Source of the DNA: an uncultured Clostridia bacterium
Lineage (GTDB): Bacteria; Bacillota; Clostridia; Lachnospirales; CAG-274
Length of the DNA stretch: 64,000 nucleotides
Direction of reading: 5' to 3'
Assembly (NCBI GenBank): GCA_947585865.1
Contig: CANPXH010000005.1
Span: forward strand, 51,615-115,614
Both the position numbers and the translations under genes were made by a program. Below, one piece after another: positions 19,623 to 29,277 of the stretch. Each line of letters opens with the position of its first letter. Position 1 is the stretch's first letter. The notes beneath the pieces are model-generated. The model was not told the origin of the DNA, made no database searches, and worked only from the letters and a program-made list of their open reading frames with translations.

Positions 19623-21986
19623 TCACTTTGTTTCGACTATGGTAACGCCTGACTCCCCTTCGCCATATTGTCCCAGCCGATATTCCTTTACTCTTGGATT
19701 TTTCTTCAAATAGCTGTGTACAGCCGTTCTTAAAACCCCGGTACCCTTGCCGTGAATAATAGTTACGGGAGAAATGCCGGCCAAAAATACATCGTCTAAA
19801 TATTTGTCCAGACGATCCAGCGCCTCATCTGCCATAAGCCCTCTCAGATCAAGCTCGGCGGACACGCTGCCCGACTTGCTCCTTCCTATGCCCGAAGCAT
19901 ATTTCACAGGCATTTGGATCTGCTCTTCAGCGGTATCGAGAGATAAGTCCTTTATATTGGCCTTTATCTTCATTATTCCCGCCCTTATCATCACATCTCC
20001 GTTGTTGTCCGGCAGGTTCATCACTATGCCGCTTTGGTTGAGCGAATGTATTCTTACCTTATCGCCAACAACAAGCTTGTCCGGCACCGTATATTGGGGC
20101 TTTCTGTCCTTTGACATCCTGTCCTCAAGGCTGTTAAGCTTGTCCTTTAGCTCATTTCTCTTACTGTCGATGCGGGAGGTATCTATGCCCTCCCTCTGCA
20201 TTTTTCTTATTTCCTTTATTATGGAATCCGCCTCGTCTTTAGCATCGCTTATAAGCTTTCTTGCTTTTTCGTTGGCGGATCTTATTATCTTGTCTCTTTG
20301 CTCGTTGAGCTTGTTTTTTTGGTTTTGCACCTCATCCTTGAGACGCTTGGCTTCTTTTCTGTATTCCTCCGCCTTTTCCTGCTCGGCTAACAGCGCCTTG
20401 CGGCTTATTTCCAGATCTGTTATTACATCCTCAAATCTGACATCCTCACGGCTCAAAAGCTCCTTGGCCTCGTCTATTATATAGTCAGGAAGCCCAAGTC
20501 TTTTGGAAATGGCAAAGGCATTGCTCTTACCCGGTATGCCTATAAGCAGCCTGTAGGTGGGTCTGAGAGTTTCCACGTCAAACTCACAAGAAGCATTTTC
20601 GACTCCCTTTGCGGAAAGCGCAAATACTTTTAGTTCGCTGTAGTGAGTGGTAACGGCAGTTCTCGCCCCAAGAGCGTGAAGATATTTTATAACAGATATG
20701 GCAAGGGCGGCGCCTTCCGTAGGATCCGTGCCTGCACCGAGCTCGTCTAAAAGCACAAGAGAATTATCCGTGACATTATCCAGTATATTTACTATATTTG
20801 TCATATGGGATGAAAAGGTACTCAAACTCTGCTCGATACTTTGCTCATCGCCTATATCCGCAAACACCTCTTCAAAAACGGCAAGCTGTGATTCATCGAA
20901 GGCAGGGATATGAAGCCCCGCCTGACCCATAAGGGTAAAAAGACCCAGTGTCTTAAGGCTCACGGTTTTTCCTCCCGTATTCGGTCCTGTAATAAGAAGG
21001 GTATTGAAATCCTTGCCTATATAAATATCCGTAGGCACAACGCTTTTACAGTCCAAAAGCGGATGCCTTGCCTTTTTTATATTAACATATCCCCGTGTAT
21101 TGAACCGAGGCTCCGTTCCTTTCATTTTAAGGGAAAGCTCTCCCTTGGCAAACACAAAGTCTATGTGAGAAAGTATTTCGCAGTTGGATAAAAGCACGTC
21201 TCTGTTGTTATAGACCATTGCCGAAATAAGAGCAAGTATCCTCTCTATCTCCGCCTTTTCCTTGGCATGGAGCTCCTTTATCTTATTGTTGAGCTGGACT
21301 ACGCTCGTCGGTTCTATAAACACCGTTGCGCCTGTGGCAGACTGGTCGTGTATCATGCCCGAAAAGGCATTTTTATACTCCTGCTTCACAGGAACGCAAT
21401 AACGGTCGTTCCTTATGGTTATGACAGCTTCCTGAAGCATGTTCTTATATGTGTTGGAATGTATTATGGAATTGAGCTGCTCCTTTATCCTGTCATTTGA
21501 AACTCTTATATTTCTTCTTATCTCTCTGAGCGTATGGCTTGCATCGTCAGCGATCTCTGTAGGCGAAAGTATGCATCTTTCTATTTCTCTTTCAAGATCG
21601 TTTACAGTCTCTATAGCGGAAAATTGTGACTCCAGAAGAGGAAAGCTGTCATTCTTTCCTTCCGGCTGCCCGTAGACCTTAGCTCTTTTAGACGCTCTCA
21701 AAAAGTCTCCTATGTGCATGATCTCTTCCGTATTAAGACTGCCGCTTATGTCGACCCTTTTTATATATGGCTTGATATCCCTAAGCCCGCCAAGCCCCAA
21801 AGAGCCTTTCTTGATTATCATGGAAAGAGCCTCCGAGGTCTCCCTTTGGCTGAGCTTTATTTCTTCGATATCCGTACACGGTTCCAAATTTTCCGCAATA
21901 TTTTTGCCCATATCAGAGGCGGCACAGCTTATAAGCATTTGAATTATTTTATTGAATTCCAAAGTCTTAAAAGCCTTCTTATTCAT
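19623..21986 (-). CDS. mutS2: Endonuclease MutS2
   Basis: 787 aa from the ATG after GAGGGAG. MutS-type core and clamp, ABC ATPase with Walker A GPNTGGKTVSLKT, signature STFSSHMTNI and Walker B LVLLDELGAGTDP, a long Lys/Glu-rich coiled coil, and a C-terminal Smr domain with LDLRGL and HGKGTGVLR. Family roles are suppression of homologous recombination and ribosome-collision rescue. Confidence 0.96.
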   Translation of the reverse strand: MNKKAFKTLEFNKIIQMLISCAASDMGKNIAENLEPCTDIEEIKLSQRETSEALSMIIKKGSLGLGGLRDIKPYIKRVDISGSLNTEEIMHIGDFLRASKRAKVYGQPEGKNDSFPLLESQFSAIETVNDLEREIERCILSPTEIADDASHTLREIRRNIRVSNDRIKEQLNSIIHSNTYKNMLQEAVITIRNDRYCVPVKQEYKNAFSGMIHDQSATGATVFIEPTSVVQLNNKIKELHAKEKAEIERILALISAMVYNNRDVLLSNCEILSHIDFVFAKGELSLKMKGTEPRFNTRGYVNIKKARHPLLDCKSVVPTDIYIGKDFNTLLITGPNTGGKTVSLKTLGLFTLMGQAGLHIPAFDESQLAVFEEVFADIGDEQSIEQSLSTFSSHMTNIVNILDNVTDNSLVLLDELGAGTDPTEGAALAISVIKYLHALGARTAVTTHYSELKVFALSAKGVENASCEFDVETLRPTYRLLIGIPGKSNAFAISKRLGLPDYIIDEAKELLSREDVRFEDVITDLEISRKALLAEQEKAEEYRKEAKRLKDEVQNQKNKLNEQRDKIIRSANEKARKLISDAKDEADSIIKEIRKMQREGIDTSRIDSKRNELKDKLNSLEDRMSKDRKPQYTVPDKLVVGDKVRIHSLNQSGIVMNLPDNNGDVMIRAGIMKIKANIKDLSLDTAEEQIQMPVKYASGIGRSKSGSVSAELDLRGLMADEALDRLDKYLDDVFLAGISPVTIIHGKGTGVLRTAVHSYLKKNPRVKEYRLGQYGEGESGVTIVETK

Positions 21987-22028
21987 AAAAACTCCCTCGA
22001 TCAAGGATACTCGTGATCCATAGGTCAC

Positions 22029-22209
22029 TTGTGATCCCCGGCCTTTCTAAAGCCTTTTGTTTGGCGAAGCTCAAGGCTTTCGCCGGACAGAAAAGCATTT
22101 GCCTTATGCCTTCGATCGGCATTGGACAGACTTACCTATCTTATCTTATATATAATTATAACATATAATGTATAAATTTTGCAATATATTATTAAAATTA
22201 TTTACAAAA
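22029..22209 (-). other. Gap between mutS2 and spo0A with inverted repeats, no gene seen
   Basis: About 180 bp containing small hairpins (for example GGCGAA..TTCGCC and GGCTTT..AAAGGCC) in the region that would be the mutS2 leader. It matches no riboswitch or T-box class that I can identify by eye. Confidence 0.35.
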
Positions 22210-22248
22210 CAAGACCGGTATATCCAAGCTTTGGATATACCGGTCTTG
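22210..22248 (-). terminator. spo0A terminator (long perfect palindrome)
   Basis: CAAGACCGGTATATCCAA, a short centre and its exact inverse. Reading leftward it is followed by GTTTTGTAAAT. Positioned just after the spo0A stop. Confidence 0.8.
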
Positions 22249-22251
22249 CTG

Positions 22252-23010
22252 TCAATTGAGAATTATGGAATTTTTCAAATATTCCAGTACTGTAAATATG
22301 TACTCGCTGTTTGTCGGTCTTCTTTTTTCGCCGCAGCCCGCAAAGCCCATCTTGCCGTAAAAATCGTTGCCGCCGTATTTTTTCCACGCCGATTCGATCG
22401 CATGTCTTATGGCTCTTTCAACTCTGTCTCCTGTGGTATTGTTTTCTCTGGCGATCTTGGGATACAATACCTTTGTAATGCCGTCAAGGGCATTTTCATC
22501 CTTATAGCCATAGAGTATGGCGCTTTTAAGATATTTATAGCCCTTGAGATTGGGGAATATACCCGTGCTGTTCAATATTGAAGATACTCTCTTCTCAATG
22601 TAGCTGTCATTGATACGACTTTCTATTCCTTCATCCACAGTGTTTCCTGCCTCTGTCATATCCAGCACTCGTCTTTTAAGAGCGTTTACATCATAGGGCT
22701 TTATCATAACATAGTCTGCGCCAAGCTCAAATGCCTTTTCCAAAATAGTTTCGTTCTTAACGGAAGCAACCACTATTTTTTTCATATCGATGACCTTTAG
22801 TTTTCGTATCTCCTCAAGCACCGAAATGCCGTCCATACCCGGAAGAAACAGATCCAATATCACAGCATCGGGCATATTTTTCTTAATGGCGCCGAAGGCC
22901 TCACTGCCGCTGCTATATGATGTTACCTTTTCTATTCTTTTGTCGTTTTCAAGCACTTTTTCGATAAGTTTTTTTTCATGATCGTCACTGATAGCAGTGA
23001 TTATTCTCAC
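22252..23010 (-). CDS. spo0A: Sporulation master regulator Spo0A
   Basis: 252 aa. Receiver with acidic SDD, acceptor Asp in VILDLFLPGMDG, KPYD Lys, and the Spo0A C-terminal DNA-binding domain (GYKYLKSAILYG, ALDGITKVLYPKIA, then the recognition block RVERAIRHAIESAW). When phosphorylated it switches on sporulation genes. Followed downstream by mutS2 and preceded by spoIVB; spo0A beside spoIVB is the standard Firmicutes order. Confidence 0.97.
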   Translation of the reverse strand: MRIITAISDDHEKKLIEKVLENDKRIEKVTSYSSGSEAFGAIKKNMPDAVILDLFLPGMDGISVLEEIRKLKVIDMKKIVVASVKNETILEKAFELGADYVMIKPYDVNALKRRVLDMTEAGNTVDEGIESRINDSYIEKRVSSILNSTGIFPNLKGYKYLKSAILYGYKDENALDGITKVLYPKIARENNTTGDRVERAIRHAIESAWKKYGGNDFYGKMGFAGCGEKRRPTNSEYIFTVLEYLKNSIILN

Positions 23011-23151
23011 AATAATCCCTCCTAAGCGATATCCCCCGCAGCATTAATAGATACAGGTATCGTCATTTATACTAATAGTTTTGTAAAAATATTCATTTAC
23101 TCTTATTATAACATATACATATAATATTTCAAGTATAAATTTGATCAAATG

Positions 23152-24375
23152 CTATATCATATTTTCTATAAAAATACCATATCCTCTTTTAGGATCGTTT
23201 ACAAATACGTGAGTGACTGCGCCCACAAGCTTTCCGTTTTGTATAACAGGGCATCCGCTCATACCCTGTATTATTCCTCCCGTTGTGTCCAATAACCTTT
23301 TATCCGTAACAGTAATAACAAAATTTCTGTTGTTCTCTGTATTATATCTGTTAATACTATCTATATGAACGGTGAATTCTTCGATTTTTTTCGACTCTAT
23401 ATTTGCTAAAATGACAGCGTCACCTATATTAAGACTTCCCTTATATCCCACCGATACATATTTTCCGCCAATATCTTCCAAAACATCACCAAAAATACCA
23501 TTTTTCTCGTTGCCTTCAACTGTTCCCAAGGAATGAGAATAGTCTATGCTGCCTTGTAGAGAACCGGGTTTTCCCTTTATGCCCTTTTCCGCATATTCAA
23601 TGGAAGCATCCAGTATTTCGCCGCCTTTTATTTCCATTCTCTTTCCCGTGTCCACATCGTTTATGGGATGACCTAAGGCACCGTATCTGTTCGTTTCTTT
23701 GTCATAATATGTGATTGTGCCTATGCCCTGTGTGCTGTCTCTTATCCAAAGCCCCAGTTTGTTCGTATCATCCTCCGCCGATCTTACGGTAGAGAGTATA
23801 CAGCTTTCTTCATTGCCGTTCCTTATATATCTTATATCCACCGCACTGCTGCCGCACACTGCCTTTGCCAGTTCCTCCTTGCTGTTTACGATGCCTCCGT
23901 TTACCTCCGTTATTATATCTCCCGATTTAAGTATATTTTCGGCAGGCGAATAATACATACCGTCTTTTCCCTTTACCCTGCCTGTGCCCAGCACAAGCAC
24001 ACCTTTGGAATCCACACATATGCCCACTGCTCTGCCGGAGGCATATACCTTCTTTTCGGGAGTAAAGTTTATATCTATATTTTTTAAAGGAAGACCCAAA
24101 AGCTTTACCTTTACATTTGCCGTTCCTGTTCCTTCGGAAGATATCACGGAGGAAGAGTCAAGATCTATATTGATATTATCCGTCACTCTTTTGCTGTTCA
24201 CGCTTACCGCTTCAACGCTTTGGGGCATAAGTTCTCCATAAAAAGGCGAATCAAAGCAAAGATTGTTTTCCTCTCCTGCCGTCATATATATTTTGCTTGG
24301 TATGGCCGCATATTCCGCCGCAAAATACAAGGCCGCCAAAGCAAATAAAATACACAGCAATTTTTTTGATCTCAT
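23152..24375 (-). CDS. spoIVB: SpoIVB serine peptidase (S55)
   Basis: 407 aa. N-terminal membrane anchor (KKLLCILFALAALYFAAEY), a PDZ domain around residues 125-200 (GDIITEVNGGIVNSKEEL), and a C-terminal S55 peptidase with GHPINDVDTG (catalytic His) and GMSGCPVIQNGKLVG (catalytic Ser). Made in the forespore, secreted to the intermembrane space, it cleaves SpoIVFA and so frees SpoIVFB to process pro-sigma-K. Both partners are encoded at 33-35 kb. Confidence 0.95.
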   Translation of the reverse strand: MRSKKLLCILFALAALYFAAEYAAIPSKIYMTAGEENNLCFDSPFYGELMPQSVEAVSVNSKRVTDNINIDLDSSSVISSEGTGTANVKVKLLGLPLKNIDINFTPEKKVYASGRAVGICVDSKGVLVLGTGRVKGKDGMYYSPAENILKSGDIITEVNGGIVNSKEELAKAVCGSSAVDIRYIRNGNEESCILSTVRSAEDDTNKLGLWIRDSTQGIGTITYYDKETNRYGALGHPINDVDTGKRMEIKGGEILDASIEYAEKGIKGKPGSLQGSIDYSHSLGTVEGNEKNGIFGDVLEDIGGKYVSVGYKGSLNIGDAVILANIESKKIEEFTVHIDSINRYNTENNRNFVITVTDKRLLDTTGGIIQGMSGCPVIQNGKLVGAVTHVFVNDPKRGYGIFIENMI

Positions 24376-24435
24376 ATTATCACCTCAATATTAACTTTTC
24401 CGACCTAAAGCTTTATATGCAGTACAATATAATCT

Positions 24436-24480
24436 AAAAAAGGAATTACAGCATATTGCAATACTGTAATTCCTTTTAAA
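24436..24480 (-). terminator. rluB terminator
   Basis: AAAAGGAATTACAG and CTGTAATTCCTTTT form a 14-bp stem just past the rluB stop, with a T-rich side reading leftward. Confidence 0.8.
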
Positions 24481-24484
24481 TAAT

Positions 24485-25186
24485 TTATAAATTTTTCAAA
24501 TAATCTATCTCGTTCGGAGCAAGATATCTGTAGCTTCCCTTTTTAAGCTCTCCCAGATGAAGAGAACCTATTGCTTCACGCTTAAGATGCAGCACAGGCG
24601 AGCCTATGGCTTCGCACATTTTTCTCACTTGCCTGTTCCTGCCTTCATGTATCACTATCTTAAGACGATTTTTTCCAATATTTTCTATATGAGCGGGAGC
24701 GGTCATCCTGCCGTCTATGACTATGCCGTTTCTGAATCTCTCCATAGCTTCTGCCGAAGGCTCCCTTTCCACATCGGCAATATACGTTTTTTCCACATTG
24801 TGCCTGGGATGAGTAAGTCTGTATGTCAGATCGCCGTCATTTGTCATTATAAGAAGACCCGATGTATCATAATCAAGCCTGCCCACGGGATATATTCTTT
24901 CCTTTATATCGGCGGTCAGATCCATGACCGTTTTTCTGTTAAACTGGTCTTTTACCGTGGTCACACAGCCCTCCGGCTTATTGAGCATTATATATATGGC
25001 GTCTTTGCATATTTTTACAGGCTTTCCGTCTACGCATACCACCGCTTTTTCATCATCTATCTTTGTGCCTAACGTATCGGCAACGGCTCCGTCTACGGTA
25101 ACTCTGCCCTGAACTATCATTTCCTCGGCCTTGCGCCTTGAAGCGACCTGTGCCTCGGCAAGAAATTTTTGTAACCTTATGAGCAT
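24485..25186 (-). CDS. rluB: Ribosomal large-subunit pseudouridine synthase (RluB type)
   Basis: 233 aa. S4 RNA-binding domain at the N-terminus (LQKFLAEAQVASRRKAEEMI), then the RsuA/RluB catalytic domain with the active Asp in VGRLDYDTSGLLI and a C-terminal GRNRQVRKMCEAIG. Modifies uridine in 23S rRNA. The ATG at 25186 overlaps the end of the carboxypeptidase gene; a TTG at 25201 is an alternative. Confidence 0.94.
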   Translation of the reverse strand: MLIRLQKFLAEAQVASRRKAEEMIVQGRVTVDGAVADTLGTKIDDEKAVVCVDGKPVKICKDAIYIMLNKPEGCVTTVKDQFNRKTVMDLTADIKERIYPVGRLDYDTSGLLIMTNDGDLTYRLTHPRHNVEKTYIADVEREPSAEAMERFRNGIVIDGRMTAPAHIENIGKNRLKIVIHEGRNRQVRKMCEAIGSPVLHLKREAIGSLHLGELKKGSYRYLAPNEIDYLKNL

Positions 25187-26322
25187 AACGACAATATCCA
25201 ACCTTCCAATACCTTGCCAAAGCTGCCGCCAAGACTGATCCTTTTTACATCCTCGCAGGCTATCATATCCACCTCGCCCACTTTTTGATCGCCTATAAAA
25301 ACATATCCTTTTCCAAGTACATCTCCTGCATACAAGGGCGCCGTCACCTTATCGGGTATATTGTATTTACAGGTGACGGAATTTTTTTCCGCCTCTGTCA
25401 TAAGCAGTTCTATACTGTTTTTGAATCTTGATCTTGTGCTTTCAACTTCGGATTTGTCTACATTTATAACTACGTCTTTATTCATTATACTATATTTTTT
25501 ATAATTGTCAAAGCCATAATCCAGTATCTCTTTTGTATCAGACCACTTTCTTGCCTTTCCGGCCGAGCCCCAGCCGCTTGCAAGCACAACGGAAACAAGT
25601 GCGACGTCTCCTCTTTTGGCTGCGCCCACAAAGCAATGGCCTGCCTTTCCCGTAAAGCCCGTCTTTATCCCCACCGCTCCTTCATAGCTGTCCAAAAATC
25701 TGTTCTTGTTTGTAATGCTGTAGCTTTTTTTATTTGATCTGAAGCTTATGTTCCTCGTGTTGCTCAATCTTATAAACTCTTCATTTTTAATGGCATAAGC
25801 TCCTATGCGTGCCATATCCTCGGCGGTTGAGTGATGGTCTCCTTTGTCCAAACCGTTAGGCGTTTCAAACACCGTATCCCTGCACCCAAGCTCCTTCGCT
25901 TTTTTATTCATCATGGCGCAAAATCCTTCTACGCTGCCGCCTATATGCTCGGCTATGGCAACGGCGGCATCATTGGAGCTTTGCATCAAAAGAGCATACA
26001 TAAGCTGCTCCAGCGTCATTTCCTCACCTTTTTGAAGATACATCTTAACAGGCGGAGCAAGGGGCGGAGCTTCCCCTACAGTTACCGTATCTTTAAGATC
26101 GCTGTTTTCAAGAGCCACTATTGCAGTCATTATTTTTGTAGTGCTCGCCATTGCCATAGGCCTGCTTTCGTTTTTTCCCCACAGCACTCTGCCTGTGTCG
26201 ACATCCATAAGCACGGCGGAGATCGCATTGACCTCGGGCTTGTCCTCGGCGGCACAGCAGTTTGCGCCAAGCCCTATGCAAATCAAAAATATCAATATAC
26301 TGCGACCGATCACTTTTATCAC
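25177..26322 (-). CDS. D-alanyl-D-alanine carboxypeptidase (PBP5 family, S11)
   Basis: 381 aa. Signal peptide (LIFLICIGLGANCCA), then the three penicillin-binding motifs: SxxK in MASTTKIMTAI, SxN in MQSSNDAAVAI and KTG in IKTGFTGKAGHC. A C-terminal beta domain and an amphipathic tail likely hold it at the membrane. Trims peptidoglycan pentapeptides. Adjacent to rluB as in the dacB/dacF-type loci of other spore formers, which makes a sporulation role possible. Confidence 0.93.
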   Translation of the reverse strand: MIKVIGRSILIFLICIGLGANCCAAEDKPEVNAISAVLMDVDTGRVLWGKNESRPMAMASTTKIMTAIVALENSDLKDTVTVGEAPPLAPPVKMYLQKGEEMTLEQLMYALLMQSSNDAAVAIAEHIGGSVEGFCAMMNKKAKELGCRDTVFETPNGLDKGDHHSTAEDMARIGAYAIKNEEFIRLSNTRNISFRSNKKSYSITNKNRFLDSYEGAVGIKTGFTGKAGHCFVGAAKRGDVALVSVVLASGWGSAGKARKWSDTKEILDYGFDNYKKYSIMNKDVVINVDKSEVESTRSRFKNSIELLMTEAEKNSVTCKYNIPDKVTAPLYAGDVLGKGYVFIGDQKVGEVDMIACEDVKRISLGGSFGKVLEGWILSLCS

Positions 26323-26391
26323 AAAATCACCTCTTTTAATAGATTTTGCAGATATTACTGTAATATTCTTAAAAACTTAATATTTTTGTAA

Positions 26392-26420
26392 TTGATTCAC
26401 GAAACATAATAGGATATAAT
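26392..26420 (+). promoter_or_regulatory. Sigma-A-type promoter for the copper-amine-oxidase-domain gene
   Basis: TTGATT, 17 bp, TATAAT, followed 36 bp later by the start codon and its AAAGGAG site. Confidence 0.65.
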
Positions 26421-26456
26421 AAGGTGACTGAAGAGAAAGATGAAAGGAGTTTTCAT

Positions 26457-27218
26457 ATGAAAAAGAAATTATTATGCACGCTTGCATTGACATTTGTAAT
26501 GGGTATGTCCGCAGCGGCAGCGCCAAGCATAGCTGTTGACAGCAATGCCGTAGACAACAGTGAGACTGTGGAACAAAACGGCATAAAATATTTTCCCGTA
26601 AGACCTGTTGCGGAAGCCTTGGGGCTCAGTGTGGAGTGGAAGGCGGAAGACAAGTCTGTTGTCATTACAAACGGAGGGCCTGTCTATGTGACATTTAAAA
26701 TAGGCGAAAACGCCTATACGTTTGCTAAGACGGCGCCTATGCCGTTAAGCGGCGCTCCTATTATAATAGACAGCAAAACATATATTCCCGTAAGTATAAT
26801 GAGCGACCTTTTCGCATTTGACGTGACCGAAGGCGATGATATTATAAACATAGCTACAAAGCATTCCGAAGAAGAAACCGAAGCAGCTTCTCTTACAACA
26901 GAAGCCGCCTCCGAAGAATCAACGGCAGAGTCTGCATCAGACAAGCATGAAGTCGGCTTCGGCGATATGGAGGAAAATGAAAAGGCTGTCGGTACAGTCT
27001 CTCAGGTCGATGACGAGCACATAACATTTGAAGATGATGAAAGAGGCACAGTAATGCTTACTAAAGGCGGCGAAACCAAGGCCTATGACAAAGACGGCAA
27101 TGAGACCGATATAAACAGTATTGCCGAAGGTATGAAGCTGAGCGTGGAATACGGCCCTGCAATGACCATGAGCATACCGCCTATTAACAATCCCGTTTCC
27201 GTAACAATAATGGAATAA
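26457..27218 (+). CDS. Secreted protein with copper amine oxidase N-terminal-like domain
   Basis: 253 aa from the ATG after AAAGGAG. Signal peptide (KKKLLCTLALTFVMGMSAAAA), then the Cu_amine_oxidN1-type repeat (YFPVRPVAEALGLSVEW, ..YIPVSIMSDLF), an acidic Glu/Ser/Thr linker and a small C-terminal beta domain (GTVSQVDDEHITFEDD). The domain name is historical: there is no oxidase. Such domains are common in clostridial surface proteins and are thought to aid wall attachment. Confidence 0.8.
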   Translation: MKKKLLCTLALTFVMGMSAAAAPSIAVDSNAVDNSETVEQNGIKYFPVRPVAEALGLSVEWKAEDKSVVITNGGPVYVTFKIGENAYTFAKTAPMPLSGAPIIIDSKTYIPVSIMSDLFAFDVTEGDDIINIATKHSEEETEAASLTTEAASEESTAESASDKHEVGFGDMEENEKAVGTVSQVDDEHITFEDDERGTVMLTKGGETKAYDKDGNETDINSIAEGMKLSVEYGPAMTMSIPPINNPVSVTIME

Positions 27219-27251
27219 ATAATATTTTCCCTTTGTATCATATTTTATATA

Positions 27252-27290
27252 AAAAAGCTGTACCGAGCGTTTGTGCTCGGTACAGCTTAT
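27252..27290. terminator. Bidirectional terminator between convergent genes
   Basis: AAGCTGTACCGAGC and GCTCGGTACAGCTT form a 14-bp perfect stem with A-run and T-run flanks. Confidence 0.85.
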
Positions 27291-27297
27291 TTCATAT

Positions 27298-28884
27298 TCA
27301 ATTTACTTTAGAGGATTTGGCATAATCGACAGCTCTTGTCTCTCTTATCAGATTGACTTTTATATTGCCGGGATATTCCAATTCGTTTTCTATCTTCTTT
27401 GCAATATCTCTTGCCATTAATACCAAACCGTCATCGGATACCTTTTCGGGTATTATCATAACTCGCAATTCACGACCTGCCTGTATTGCGAAAGATTTTT
27501 CAACTCCATTAAACGAGTCTGCTATCGCTTCAAGGGATTGCAGTCTCTTAATATATGATTCAAGAGTCTCTCTTCTGGCGCCGGGTCTTGCAGCCGAAAT
27601 AGCGTCTGCCGCCTGCACCAATACTGCAATAATGCTTTCCGGTTCAACATCACCGTGATGTGCTTCTACAGCATTTATTACAATAGGTGACTCCTTATAT
27701 TTTCTACATAATGAAGCACCAAGTTCAATGTGAGTTCCCTCAACGTCATGGTCGACCGACTTGCCAATGTCATGCAACAAACCTGCTCTCTTAGCCAATG
27801 TTACATCCACACCAAGTTCAGCGGCCATAATACCGCATAAATGCGATACCTCAATGGAATGTTGTAAAACATTCTGTCCATAGCTTGTTCTGAATTTCAT
27901 CTTTCCCAAGAGTCTGACTAATTCAGGATGAAGTCCGTGTACTCCGGTCTCAAAGGTAGCATTGTCTCCTGCCTCCTTAATGGAAGCCTCAACTTCATTC
28001 TTAGCCTTTTCAACCATCTCTTCAATTCTGCCCGGATGGACACGTCCGTCAATAATAAGTTTTTCAAGAGCGATCCTTGCTATTTCCCTCTTCATTGCGC
28101 CAAAGCCCGAGAGTATAACGGCTTCGGGAGTATCGTCAATGATAAAGTTAATACCTGTAAGCTGCTCAAGAGTTCTGATATTCCTGCCTTCACGACCGAT
28201 GATCCTACCCTTCATCTCATCATTGGGCAGATTAACTACAGATACAGTAGTCTCTGCAACATAATCTGATGCACAGCGTTGTATAGCATCGGCAATGATC
28301 TCCTTTGCATTCTTGTCCGCCTCTGCCTTGGCAGTGGCTTCCATGTCCTTGATAAGAACGGCGACCTCATGCTGGACCTCGTCTCTCACAGACTCTATTA
28401 TGTATTCCTTAGCCTGCTCGACTGTAAGTCCTGAGATCCTCTCAAGCTCTGTAAGCTGCTTTTCCTTGTAGGCCTCGACTTCCTTACGTTGAGCTTCTAT
28501 ATTTTCAAGCTTAGCGGAAAGTTGTTCTTCCTTTCTTTCAAGAGAGGCTGTTTTCTTATCGATAGCATCTTCCTTTTGAGTAATACGTTTTTCAAGGCGC
28601 TGCACCTCATTTTTCCTGTCCTTGCATTCCTTTTCAACTTCATTTTTTATTTTAATAGCTTCTTCCTTGGCTTCAAGAAGAATTTCCTTTTTATCGGCTT
28701 CGGCGGATTTCTTGGCCTCAAGCTTGATATTCTCGGCTTCTCTTTCAGCAGAGCCTATCTCGGCTTCGGCAAACTTTTTCCTCAATGCCTTACCTATAAA
28801 GATTCCTATTATAAGCGAAATCAAAACGGAAGCAAAGACTATACATAACCATATAATAGGGGTTAAAGTATTCAGTCTGGACAC
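27298..28884 (-). CDS. rny: Ribonuclease Y
   Basis: About 525 aa. N-terminal membrane helix ([22 protein letters not shown]), a long coiled coil, a KH domain ([19 protein letters not shown]) and an HD domain with [10 protein letters not shown]. RNase Y starts mRNA decay at the membrane. The GTG at 28884 lies inside the ribosome site (AAGGAGGTGTCC), so initiation more likely uses the CTG nine bases on (28875), eight bases after AAGGAGG. Confidence 0.95.
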   Translation of the reverse strand: MSRLNTLTPIIWLCIVFASVLISLIIGIFIGKALRKKFAEAEIGSAEREAENIKLEAKKSAEADKKEILLEAKEEAIKIKNEVEKECKDRKNEVQRLEKRITQKEDAIDKKTASLERKEEQLSAKLENIEAQRKEVEAYKEKQLTELERISGLTVEQAKEYIIESVRDEVQHEVAVLIKDMEATAKAEADKNAKEIIADAIQRCASDYVAETTVSVVNLPNDEMKGRIIGREGRNIRTLEQLTGINFIIDDTPEAVILSGFGAMKREIARIALEKLIIDGRVHPGRIEEMVEKAKNEVEASIKEAGDNATFETGVHGLHPELVRLLGKMKFRTSYGQNVLQHSIEVSHLCGIMAAELGVDVTLAKRAGLLHDIGKSVDHDVEGTHIELGASLCRKYKESPIVINAVEAHHGDVEPESIIAVLVQAADAISAARPGARRETLESYIKRLQSLEAIADSFNGVEKSFAIQAGRELRVMIIPEKVSDDGLVLMARDIAKKIENELEYPGNIKVNLIRETRAVDYAKSSKVN

Positions 28885-28926
28885 CTCCTTATTAAATTTT
28901 CAATGTTCAAAACACCCATAAAGCAC

Positions 28927-28966
28927 CAGGATTGTTCCTCTTGCAGCATAAACAGGAACGATCCTG
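28927..28966. other. Hairpin in the rny-rng gap
   Basis: CAGGATTGTTCCT and AGGAACGATCCTG pair across a short loop upstream of rny, possibly a leader structure or an upstream terminator. The remaining gap to 29204 is AT-rich with no gene that I can support. Confidence 0.45.
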
Positions 28967-29203
28967 ATGACTTTATATGCGTGTAAAAAATATATGTAAT
29001 AATGCACGTATACATATATTTTTATATTTACGCTATATATTTTATTACTTTTTCGGCAAAAAGTCAAGTATAAACATACAGCATATTGTTTTGCGGCTGT
29101 TAGAGTGTCAATGATCGGCAACACTTTAACATTATTTGAAATTTATCAATAAAAATTCAGCTTTTTTACGGTTGTAGGCTATGTCTGTCGGTGATCTGCC
29201 TAA

Positions 29204-29242
29204 ATAAAACAATACCGCCTGTCATAAAATGGCAGGCGGTAT
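29204..29242 (-). terminator. rng terminator
   Basis: ATACCGCCTGTC and the inverse GGCAGGCGGTAT, followed in the leftward direction by TGTTTTATTT. Confidence 0.8.
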
Positions 29243-29277
29243 CGGTCTGTAAGAAATGATACACGACAGCAGGTGTT

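Noticed and set aside
28900-29124. 74-aa leftward ORF upstream of rny
   Set aside because: Runs through a strong hairpin, lacks a ribosome site and reads as AT-rich noise.
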